Part shown: positions 1 through 6,560 of the stretch, one piece after another
Layout: each line of letters opens with the position of its first letter
Numbering within the stretch: the stretch's first letter is position 1
Source of the DNA: Oceanospirillaceae bacterium
GTDB taxonomy: Bacteria > Pseudomonadota > Gammaproteobacteria > Pseudomonadales > Balneatricaceae
Length of the DNA stretch: 18,250 bases
Direction of reading: 5' to 3'
Assembly (NCBI GenBank): GCA_003521845.1
Contig: DPHB01000043.1
Coordinates: forward strand, 24,712 to 42,961
Program-made: the position numbers and the translations under genes
The notes under the pieces: generated by a model
Told to the model about the DNA's origin: nothing
Databases searched by the model: none
The model's input: the letters and a program-made list of their open reading frames with translations, nothing else

Positions 1-1097
1 GCCAAATCATCTAGTTGATTTTGCATGTACTGGGGTAACTGGCCTGGGCTCAGCCAGCCCATATCGCCGCCTTTAAGGGCGGTGTTGGCATCGTCGCTAA
101 AACTACGTGCCAGCTTGTAAAACTCAGTACCTTGTTGCAGGCGCGAGTAGATATCATCAATCAATGCTTTGGTGTCTGCCGCGGTGCGTATTTCATTGCT
201 CAATACCAATATATGCTTGGCTTTAGTTTGTTCTACTTGCTGGATGGCTATGCCACGTTGTTCTATAACTTTGACCAAATGATAGCCACTGGCGTTACGC
301 AACGGTGGGCTCACCTCATTGGCCGCTAGTTTAGCTATCGGAGCAGCAAATAATTCGGGCAGCTGGCTGACTTTGCGCCAACCTAGACTGCCGCCTTCTA
401 AGGCATTGTTAGCATCGGAGTATTTGCTGGCCAAGCCAGTAAAGTCAGCGCCACTATCTATCTCTGCTTGTAGTGCTGCTAGCTTGTCCTTGGCAACGTC
501 AACTTGCGCTTGTGTCGCTTGTGCTGGAGTGGCGATAAAAATGTGCGACAAAAGGTATTCAGTATCGGCTAGCTCTTGGCCTTGTTGGGATGCTAAAAAT
601 TGGTCAATTTCTTTTTCACTGACCTTGATGCGGCGTTTAACAGCAATCTTGCTGACTTCATCAATGGTCATGTTACGTTGAATTTCAGCGCGAAAATTGG
701 CAACGGTTTGGCCGCTTTGGGCAATCGCCTGATGTAGCTGAGGCAGGCTTAGATTGTTATTTTTGGCGATGTTTGCCATGGCATTGTTGAGCATAGTTTC
801 TGAAACTTGCACGCCTAGTTGATCGGCTTCTTGCAGTTGCAGAAGCTCAATAATTAGCTGTTCCAAAACCTGTGTTTGAAATATATTTGGTTCAGGCAAG
901 ACTGTGTTTTGGCGTTGATATTTTGCCCGTAACTCGGACATTTTAGTGTCTAGTTCCGAGTACATAATGACGTCATTGTTGACGACCGCTGTGATGACAT
1001 CAACGTCTGTTGCAGCTTGGCTTGTGGACCAGGGTAAAAAACTGGCCAGCAAGGTGGCCGTAGCCAGCTTGCGCTTATAGTTAGTTAAAACGTTCAT
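1..1097 (-). CDS. surA: SurA, periplasmic peptidyl-prolyl isomerase/chaperone (C-terminus cut off)
   Basis: SurA escorts unfolded outer-membrane proteins across the periplasm to the BAM complex; LptD is one of its known clients. The ATG lies at 1097-1095 and about 365 residues are present before the window ends; E. coli SurA has 428, so the last part of the second isomerase domain is missing. Residues 1-28 form a signal peptide (KRK, a hydrophobic core, then SQA-A as cleavage site). A helical N-terminal chaperone domain follows (about 30-175). The first parvulin domain runs from about 179 to 280 (SHIFIA, GGSLGWR, GYHLVKV) and a second begins near 289 (AKHILVLS, GGDMGWLSPGQLP). The gene starts inside the end of lptD (17-base overlap), so the two are cotranscribed and probably translationally coupled. 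A GGGA shortly before the ATG is a plausible ribosome binding site. The identification is firm. Confidence 0.95.
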   Translation of the reverse strand, partial: MNVLTNYKRKLATATLLASFLPWSTSQAATDVDVITAVVNNDVIMYSELDTKMSELRAKYQRQNTVLPEPNIFQTQVLEQLIIELLQLQEADQLGVQVSETMLNNAMANIAKNNNLSLPQLHQAIAQSGQTVANFRAEIQRNMTIDEVSKIAVKRRIKVSEKEIDQFLASQQGQELADTEYLLSHIFIATPAQATQAQVDVAKDKLAALQAEIDSGADFTGLASKYSDANNALEGGSLGWRKVSQLPELFAAPIAKLAANEVSPPLRNASGYHLVKVIEQRGIAIQQVEQTKAKHILVLSNEIRTAADTKALIDDIYSRLQQGTEFYKLARSFSDDANTALKGGDMGWLSPGQLPQYMQNQLDDL

Positions 1098-3396
1098 TGT
1101 ATCCCGTAATATTTTTCATAAACTCTTGTATATCGGCATCACCCGTACCAAATAAGCGTGTATCACTATCACCTAGGCCTTTTAATTCTAGCTCTAAAAA
1201 CAAACCATGCTCGTCGCCCGTTGCTTGATCGACATACCAATCGCGGTTAACGAGGCGAACCTTGTAGCAGCAATTGGCGTATTCAAGGCCGGCAATGCGG
1301 TCTAGTTGGCGGCTATTGGTAATGTCGTCCTTCTGCTGGGCAAAAAGAGTCCACTGTGGTGCCAGCGGCCAAATAACCGATGTTTGGGTTTGTATACTAC
1401 TGGCCGTTTCGGTATAGCTGGTGGCGACTATTTGATTGCTTGCTGCCCGATAGCGAACGTTGGCAGACATGGCTTCAACCTCATTGGTTCGATTGTTCCA
1501 ATCGACGCTTAGATTGCTACTGAGTTTATCGTTAAATTGATAATCCATCTGACCGTAAAAAGGCGAAGAAGTTTCCGTGGCGGTGGCGGTACTTGAAGAT
1601 AATTGTACTTGGCGGTCATCCAGGTAGTGGATTTGGGCCAAAGAAAATTTGGCTTGTTGTTTGCCATCGGCCGCTAACACACGGCTGGATACACCTAAGG
1701 TGACGCGATTGGTGTCGCCAATTCTATCTGGACCATTGAAGCGATTGGCTTGGTATAGCGGTTTACCAATGGCGCTGGTGTCAAATACCGGCAGATCGTC
1801 TTGCTCCTGGTAAGGTGCATAAGCCCAATATAAACGAGGCTCTAGGGTTTGTTGACCGCCATTGGCTGTTGGTCGTTCAAACAATAAGCCCGAGTCTAGC
1901 TCCAATTGGTAGATGCTGCGGCCTTGACGGCTGGCAACGCCGGCTGGCGTATCGGTAAGCTGATAGAAGCTGGTCGGCAAGCTGAGTGTTGACTTGCTGT
2001 AAGCATAGCTGGACTGCCAAGCGTATTGCATTGATGGTGTTAGGTGAACACGCTGGCCATTGATGGCGCTCAGGCCTGTTAGACTTGCGTGACTGCCGCG
2101 CTGAAAATGGTCGTAGCTTAATGCATATTGCCATATGGCGTCTTCCGCCAACTCACCATTACCTGATAGGTGGGCATAGGGTAGTAGATTATAAGTAGGC
2201 GCGTTGGTAGTTAGTTGCTGATGTTGCTTGAAGCCCAGTGTGACCTTGTTTAATGCATCTATACCGACCTGGTAATTAAACACCATCTCGCTAGTTACTT
2301 TGTTTGCGTCAGCTTGAGTAGATGCGTATTCATAGTTGTCGAACAGTGCTATATCACTAGCGCGGGCAAGCTTTATATCAGCAGACAGTTGCTCATTAAA
2401 TTGACCACTAAAGCTATAGTCAGCATACCAACTGTGGTTAGATGATTGCTTGTCGTCAACGGTGATCAGGGTATTGCTTTGATGTATACCGCTGCTGCCT
2501 AGGTAACGACCTTGTGATGTTAGGTGAAGGCCACGATGTTCTTTATAGTGGGGTGTGACGATGGCGTCATAATTAGGCGCCAGGTTTAAGTAATAGGGGG
2601 TGGCCAGATAAAGGCCAGCATTGCTACTGGTGGATAGCTGCGGGTAAAGAAAACCAGAGCGGCGTTGGTCATCAATGGGGAAACTGATCCAAGGTAGATA
2701 AAATATAGGTACTGGGCCTAGGCTCAATACTGCATTACGAGCCTCACCGACACCTTTCTCTGGCAGGATGTCTATACGCGAGCTGGCAATATTCCAGCTA
2801 TTGTCAGTCGGAGGGCAAAAGCTGAAAGAACCATCTTGCAGCACCATGCTGTCATCGCTGTTGATAGTGATGCTGGTAGCTTGGGCGCGTAATTCACTAG
2901 CAAACTGCACTAGTTGGGCATCTTGTAGGCTAGACTGGCTGCGGTCCATGTTAAAAACACCGTTAGCGGCAGTAATGAGCATGCCAGGGCGACGGTATTC
3001 GACGTTGTCATCGATGTGAATGACATCGGTATTGCTATCTAAACTGATTAGTTCGCTACTTAGGCGTTGGGTGCCTTGTTGCATGACAACATTGCCACGT
3101 AAGGTGGTGATGCCATTATCAAATTCGCTGGTATCCGAATCGGTATGAATAGGTTGGGATGCAGTGGGCAAGCTGCTGCCTAGGGTGTCAAACATCAACG
3201 GTTGATAGCTGCCAGAGCAATAATTCAGTTCTGTACTGGTATGCCACTGCCAGTCTAAATGTTGCGCTGTGTCTGCAGCTTGTAGGGTGCCAAAAGGCAT
3301 TATCGACACCATTACCATGCTTGCTGCCAGTGATTTAGGCGACACAGGTTTTAGTGGGCTAGGAAGTCTGGTTAATAGGGAATACTGATTTAACAA
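1081..3396 (-). CDS. lptD: LptD, LPS-assembly outer-membrane protein
   Basis: LptD is the outer-membrane beta-barrel that, with LptE, inserts lipopolysaccharide into the outer leaflet. With the start used here (771 residues; E. coli 784) the four cysteines of the family are present: one in CSGSYQP near residue 60, one in FSFCPP near 194, and the adjacent pair in ANCCYKV at 709-710, which make the two interdomain disulfides. The N-terminal jelly-roll (OstA/LptA-like; GNVVMQQG, LSSELISLD) is followed by a barrel domain rich in alternating beta strands, starting near residue 200. The start is uncertain. The frame is open to a TTG at 3453 and the first ATG is at 3318, but a credible signal peptide ending GTLQA-A needs residues upstream of that ATG. 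TTG 3396 has a weak GGA seven bases before it; GTG 3345 gives a tidy signal peptide but no ribosome site. It is followed by surA and diverges from djlA, as in E. coli. Confidence 0.93.
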   Translation of the reverse strand: MLNQYSLLTRLPSPLKPVSPKSLAASMVMVSIMPFGTLQAADTAQHLDWQWHTSTELNYCSGSYQPLMFDTLGSSLPTASQPIHTDSDTSEFDNGITTLRGNVVMQQGTQRLSSELISLDSNTDVIHIDDNVEYRRPGMLITAANGVFNMDRSQSSLQDAQLVQFASELRAQATSITINSDDSMVLQDGSFSFCPPTDNSWNIASSRIDILPEKGVGEARNAVLSLGPVPIFYLPWISFPIDDQRRSGFLYPQLSTSSNAGLYLATPYYLNLAPNYDAIVTPHYKEHRGLHLTSQGRYLGSSGIHQSNTLITVDDKQSSNHSWYADYSFSGQFNEQLSADIKLARASDIALFDNYEYASTQADANKVTSEMVFNYQVGIDALNKVTLGFKQHQQLTTNAPTYNLLPYAHLSGNGELAEDAIWQYALSYDHFQRGSHASLTGLSAINGQRVHLTPSMQYAWQSSYAYSKSTLSLPTSFYQLTDTPAGVASRQGRSIYQLELDSGLLFERPTANGGQQTLEPRLYWAYAPYQEQDDLPVFDTSAIGKPLYQANRFNGPDRIGDTNRVTLGVSSRVLAADGKQQAKFSLAQIHYLDDRQVQLSSSTATATETSSPFYGQMDYQFNDKLSSNLSVDWNNRTNEVEAMSANVRYRAASNQIVATSYTETASSIQTQTSVIWPLAPQWTLFAQQKDDITNSRQLDRIAGLEYANCCYKVRLVNRDWYVDQATGDEHGLFLELELKGLGDSDTRLFGTGDADIQEFMKNITGYNERFN

Positions 3397-3470
3397 AAGA
3401 AAATCCAAAATCAAGAAGCGGTTGAACTTGAAAAACGCTGAAACTGGCGCCAATAAATGGTAAGTTTAAA

Positions 3471-3489
3471 CCACAAATCAAGCTTGTGG
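3471..3489. promoter_or_regulatory. Inverted repeat in the lptD/djlA divergent region
   Basis: CCACAA (3471-3476) and TTGTGG (3484-3489) form a perfect six-base dyad with a seven-base spacer, 26 bases before the djlA start and within the only non-coding DNA between lptD and djlA. It could be an operator or a small hairpin in the djlA leader. I could not place convincing -35/-10 boxes for either gene. Short dyads of this size arise by chance, so this is a weak call. Confidence 0.25.
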
Positions 3490-3514
3490 AACTGCAAATA
3501 AATAGGATTCTAGT

Positions 3515-4345
3515 TTGAACGGATATTTAGTTGGAAAAAACGTGGCCAATCATCGCACTGGCATGGTTATTGGTGCGCTTATAGGTCTGGCTTCGGGTGG
3601 TTTTGTTGGCTTATTGTTTGGTTCGGTGATTGGTTATCAGGTAGATAAACTCATACGCCGCTTTTCAGGCGTTGAGCAGTGGACTCAGGAGAAGGCGCAA
3701 AGTGCTTTCTTTGATGCCACTTTTGCCGTCATGGGCAAAGTTGCCAAGGCGGATGGTCGCGTTACCCAAGCGGAAATACAGTATGCCGAAGCAGTGATGG
3801 CGCGTATGCAATTGACGGGCGATCGTCGCCAACGTGCCATTGAATTGTTTGGCAAAGGCAAAACCGTGGGTTATGAACTCACCGATGTATTAGAACCCTT
3901 ACGTCGTGCACTAGGCCGCAGTAATGCTCAAGCACGTATGATGTTTGTTGAAATACAATTGGCCGCTGCCCTTATTGATGGTGAGTTTAGCCCAGCAGAA
4001 GGTGTCGTACTGGGTGAGATGTGCAAGCTGTTGGGAGTAACGCAACGAGAATTTGAAACCGTGGCAGCGCGTATGGCGGCCGAACACTCGTTTCACCAGC
4101 AGCATCACGATGGCGCCCAGGCCAAACCGCAGGCTGGTGAAGTTGAGCAGGCCTACGGAGTGCTTGGTGTAGCACAAAATTGTGACAATAAATCGCTTAA
4201 ACAAGCTTACCGCCGCCTTATGAGCCAACACCATCCAGACAAACTGGTTGCCCAAGGCTTGCCGGACGAGATGATGCTGCTAGCCAAGGAAAAGACTCAA
4301 GAAATTCAAGCTGCTTATGATGTGGTGAAGCGTTCGCGTAAGTAA
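3515..4345 (+). CDS. djlA: DjlA, membrane-anchored TerB/J-domain co-chaperone
   Basis: DjlA is an inner-membrane-anchored J-protein that stimulates the ATPase of DnaK; in E. coli it modulates envelope stress signalling. The 276 residues match the family length (E. coli 271). Residues about 17-41 form one glycine-rich membrane segment (GALIGLASGGFVGLLFG). A TerB-like helical domain spans about 62-180 (MGKVAKADGRV, LIDGEFSPAE). A linker with many H, Q and A residues follows, and a C-terminal J domain runs from about 211 to the end, with the HPDK motif at 240-243 (MSQHHPDKL). The start is TTG: AGGA at 3504-3507 lies seven bases before it, and no upstream ATG fits. It diverges from lptD, an arrangement also seen in E. 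coli. Strong identification; the exact signalling role here is inference. Confidence 0.94.
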   Translation: MNGYLVGKNVANHRTGMVIGALIGLASGGFVGLLFGSVIGYQVDKLIRRFSGVEQWTQEKAQSAFFDATFAVMGKVAKADGRVTQAEIQYAEAVMARMQLTGDRRQRAIELFGKGKTVGYELTDVLEPLRRALGRSNAQARMMFVEIQLAAALIDGEFSPAEGVVLGEMCKLLGVTQREFETVAARMAAEHSFHQQHHDGAQAKPQAGEVEQAYGVLGVAQNCDNKSLKQAYRRLMSQHHPDKLVAQGLPDEMMLLAKEKTQEIQAAYDVVKRSRK

Positions 4346-4362
4346 GCAAACGGCTTTATCGT

Positions 4363-4415
4363 TCATTGCGTACCCAAAGCATTCGCTTCGGTCATGGGGC
4401 ATGCTAAGCGTAGCG
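4363..4415. repeat. Half-copy of a CATTGCGAG-type palindromic element (module 2)
   Basis: This stretch is the near-exact reverse complement of 16350-16405: about 55 bases with three substitutions and one three-base gap. It begins TCATTGCG, continues through ACCCAAAGCATTCGCTTCG, and ends GCATGCTAAGCGTAGCG. It sits between djlA and the 115-bp tandem array. I take it to be one arm of a mobile intergenic element that has been split or recombined. Confidence 0.75.
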
Positions 4416-4421
4416 CACCCC

Positions 4422-4719
4422 GTCATTGCGAGCGCAGCGAAGCAATCTCTATCAGGCAAGGTGCAGGTTCGCAGAGATTGCCGCGTCGTACCTCCTCGCA
4501 ATGGCGGGAGTTTTTAGCGAGCACACAGTACACCCGGTCATTGCGAGCGCAGCGAAGCAATCTCTATCAGGCAAGGTGCAGGCTCGCAGAGATTGCCGCG
4601 TCGTACCTCCTCGCAATGACGGGAGTTTTTAGCGAGCACACAGTACACCCGGTCATTACGAGCGCAGCGAAGCAATCTCTATTAGGCAAGGTGCAGGTTC
4701 GCAATGACGGGAGTTTTTT
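4422..4719. repeat. 115-bp tandem repeat, 2.6 copies, built from a palindromic element
   Basis: Copies start at 4422, 4537 and 4652, exactly 115 bases apart. Copies 1 and 2 differ at only two positions. Copy 3 differs from copy 2 at two positions and lacks 27 bases. Each full copy carries outer arms GTCATTGCGAG and CTCGCAATGRC and inner nine-base arms GCAATCTCT and AGAGATTGC, so it can fold into a long interrupted hairpin. Each copy then runs into GGGAGTTTTT, which may help terminate djlA transcription. The missing 27 bases in copy 3 lie between two TCGCA repeats, consistent with slippage or recombination. With 4363-4415 this accounts for most of the 424-base gap between djlA and rpe; I see no real gene in the gap. 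Confidence 0.9.
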
Positions 4720-4769
4720 AACAGGTCCCACAATGGGTTCTTTTTTATTTAGTATTACAGGATTTTAGC

Positions 4770-5438
4770 ATGGCTGATTTTTTAATTGCCCCCTCTATTT
4801 TGGCAGCTGACTTTGCACGTTTGGGTGAAGAAGTTGAAAACGTCATTGCATCAGGTGCCGACGTTGTTCACTTTGATGTTATGGACAATCACTATGTACC
4901 TAACCTGACTATTGGTCCTATGGTGTGCAAGGCATTACGTGATTATGGCGTGACTGCACCTATCGACGTGCACCTTATGGTGAAGCCAGTTGACCATATG
5001 ATTAGTGAGTTTCTAAAGGCAGGCGCTAGCTATATTACCTTTCACCCAGAAGCCAGTGAGCATATCGACCGTTCTTTGCAAATGATTCGTGAAGGTGGTG
5101 CCAAGGCCGGCTTGGTCTTTAACCCCGCCACACCACTGCATTATTTGGACCATGTCATGGATAAGTTAGACATGATTCTATTAATGTCGGTTAACCCCGG
5201 TTTTGGTGGTCAGAAGTTTATTCCCAGCACTTTAGACAAGTTGCGTCTCGTACGTGAAAAAATTGATGCCTCTGGTTTGGATATTCGCCTAGAAGTGGAC
5301 GGTGGCGTGGGCGTTGGTAATATTGCCGACATAGCCCGTGCCGGTGCAGATACCTTTGTTGCCGGTTCGGCCATTTTTAATACCCCAGACTATGCCGCCA
5401 CCATCGCTCAAATGCGTGATGAGCTAGCCAATGCCTGA
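4770..5438 (+). CDS. rpe: Ribulose-phosphate 3-epimerase
   Basis: Rpe interconverts D-ribulose 5-phosphate and D-xylulose 5-phosphate in the pentose phosphate pathway. The protein has 222 residues (E. coli 225) and a single TIM-barrel domain. Family motifs are in order: APSILAADF at the start, HFDVMDNHYVPNLTIGP around 34-50, DVHLMV at 66-71, MSVNPGFGGQKF at 139-150, EVDGGV at 175-180 and AGSAIF near the end. The metal and catalytic residues expected for the family are present: H34, D36, H68 and D177. The ATG has AGGA at 4759-4762, seven bases upstream. The end overlaps gph by eight bases. The rpe-gph pairing is standard in proteobacteria; the repeat array immediately upstream separates it from djlA. 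Confidence 0.97.
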   Translation: MADFLIAPSILAADFARLGEEVENVIASGADVVHFDVMDNHYVPNLTIGPMVCKALRDYGVTAPIDVHLMVKPVDHMISEFLKAGASYITFHPEASEHIDRSLQMIREGGAKAGLVFNPATPLHYLDHVMDKLDMILLMSVNPGFGGQKFIPSTLDKLRLVREKIDASGLDIRLEVDGGVGVGNIADIARAGADTFVAGSAIFNTPDYAATIAQMRDELANA

Positions 5439-6126
5439 TAGCGCTGCTGGTTACTTAGCACCTTTAGATTTTGCCCCCAAAGCGGTACTTTTTGACCTTG
5501 ATGGCACCTTGATTGATAGCTTGCCAGACATAGATGCGGCCATTAAAAAGGCGGCAGTCGCTATGGGCTTGCCGGCCCCGACCCTAACCAAGGTGCAAGC
5601 TTGGATTGGCAACGGTGCTGGTGCTTTAGTGGCACGGGTGTTGGCTGATAGTCTGCAGTTACCTACCCAAAAAGACCCCCGCCATGACGCTTTGTTGGCT
5701 GGATATATGCAGGCTTATGCCGAATTGGAGCATGCCTACAGTCATATCTACCCTGGTGTTGAGTCCTTGTTGCAGTACTGGCAGGCGCAAGGTGTGAAGT
5801 TGGCTGTGATTACCAATAAAGCAGCGCGTTTCACACCGTCTATCTTAGACCATTTCGGCATCTTGCCGTATTTTGACGAGGTGTATTGCGGTGATACCTT
5901 TGCCGAAAAGAAACCTCATCCCATGCCCCTGCTTAAAGCCTGTGAAGCCTTTGCCGTCGAGCCCCACGAAGCGCTCATGGTGGGTGACTCGCGCAATGAC
6001 GTCGGTGCCGCGCACAATGCCCATGTGCGTTGTTTAGCGGTACGCGGTGGTTATAACCACGGTGAAGATATTGCCTTGGCCAATCCAACCTGGATCGTAG
6101 ATAGCCTGGATCTGGTTAAGCCCTAA
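5431..6126 (+). CDS. gph: Phosphoglycolate phosphatase (HAD family)
   Basis: Gph hydrolyses 2-phosphoglycolate, which arises in repair of 3'-phosphoglycolate DNA ends, to glycolate. It is a cytoplasmic 231-residue haloacid dehalogenase-family enzyme. The four HAD motifs are visible: FDLDGTLIDS with nucleophile D22 and acid D24; VITNK with T128; the lysine in EKKPHP at 160-161; and MVGDSRND with D186 and D190. A helical cap lies between motifs I and II (about 30-105). The ATG lies inside the last codons of rpe (eight-base overlap), implying translational coupling. Other HAD phosphatases share the motifs, so the substrate rests on overall resemblance and the rpe-gph linkage. Confidence 0.92.
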   Translation: MPDSAAGYLAPLDFAPKAVLFDLDGTLIDSLPDIDAAIKKAAVAMGLPAPTLTKVQAWIGNGAGALVARVLADSLQLPTQKDPRHDALLAGYMQAYAELEHAYSHIYPGVESLLQYWQAQGVKLAVITNKAARFTPSILDHFGILPYFDEVYCGDTFAEKKPHPMPLLKACEAFAVEPHEALMVGDSRNDVGAAHNAHVRCLAVRGGYNHGEDIALANPTWIVDSLDLVKP

Positions 6127-6152
6127 CTTGTCGCTTAGCAATAGCCTTAGTT

Positions 6153-6177
6153 GCCCAGTCTTGTTGGGCGGCATTTT
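6153..6177 (+). terminator. Possible weak terminator after gph
   Basis: GCCCA (6153-6157) pairs with TGGGC (6165-6169) around a seven-base loop, followed by GGCATTTT. The stem is short and the T run is only four bases, so termination would be partial at best. It lies 26 bases past the gph stop and well before the trp operator. Confidence 0.3.
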
Positions 6178-6216
6178 GGTTGTCTTATATTTATGCCTTA
6201 GTTGCCGTCAAGCTTA

Positions 6217-6253
6217 GTGACAGGTGTTAAAGGATGTGCTAGTGTACTAGTAC
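6217..6253 (+). promoter_or_regulatory. TrpR operator with overlapping candidate promoter of trpR-trpE-trpG
   Basis: The 18-mer GTGCTAGTGTACTAGTAC at 6236-6253 matches the E. coli trp operator as I remember it (GAACTAGTTAACTAGTAC) at 14 of 18 positions and the mtr operator at about 15 of 18. Both CTAG half-site cores are present in register. A -35-like GTGACA (6217-6222) stands 17 bases before TAGTGT (6240-6245), which falls inside the operator, so bound TrpR would occlude the promoter. The -10 is poor and its placement is tentative; the operator is the strong part. The site ends 34 bases before the trpR ATG, leaving no room for an attenuator leader peptide. Confidence 0.8.
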
Positions 6254-6287
6254 ATTGATACGATGATTAATAACAAATCGAAACATA

Positions 6288-6560
6288 ATGAACCATCTAG
6301 ATCTAGAATCCGTGGCCGCCTATATGTTGGCGCAAAAACAATTGCCTGACATGGTGGAGGCCCTAGAGGCATTACTCACACCCTATGAACAAGACGAAGT
6401 AGTGCATCGATTACAAATATTCGCTTTGTTAGTACAAGGCGTACCGCAGCGTGAAGTTGCAAAACAGCTTGGCGTTGGCATTGCAACGGTTACCCGTGGT
6501 TCCAAAGCCTTACAAGCCGGTAAATTTCATCCTGAAAAACTCAGTCGTGGACACAATTAA
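6288..6560 (+). CDS. trpR: TrpR, tryptophan-responsive transcriptional repressor
   Basis: TrpR is a small all-helical dimeric repressor that binds its operator when loaded with L-tryptophan. The 90 residues are slightly shorter than E. coli TrpR (108), mainly at the two ends. The diagnostic block is clear: LLTPYEQDEVVHRL, then QREVAKQLGVGIATVTRGSKAL, which is the helix-turn-helix plus the conserved GIATxTRGS turn that contacts DNA and tryptophan. The ATG at 6288 lacks a strong ribosome site. A near-consensus operator lies directly upstream, pointing to autoregulation. The stop codon overlaps the trpE ATG by one base (TAATG), so repressor and target enzyme are made from one message. In E. coli trpR is a separate gene. 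Confidence 0.93.
   Translation: MNHLDLESVAAYMLAQKQLPDMVEALEALLTPYEQDEVVHRLQIFALLVQGVPQREVAKQLGVGIATVTRGSKALQAGKFHPEKLSRGHN

Noticed and set aside
132..681. Plus-strand frames opposite surA
   Set aside because: They are antisense shadows; the minus-strand frame has clear SurA motifs throughout.
4422..4719. CRISPR array
   Set aside because: The units are 115 bases long, adjacent without unique spacers, and palindromic over their whole length; no cas gene is present.
4280..4768. Open frames on both strands of the djlA-rpe gap (for example 4394-4768 plus and 4280-4501 minus)
   Set aside because: They are translations of the palindromic tandem repeats, show the same peptide repeated, have no ribosome sites and resemble no family.
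6127..6287. trp attenuator/leader peptide before trpR or trpE
   Set aside because: No short frame with adjacent Trp codons and no alternative hairpins with a T run lie between the operator and trpR, and trpR overlaps trpE.
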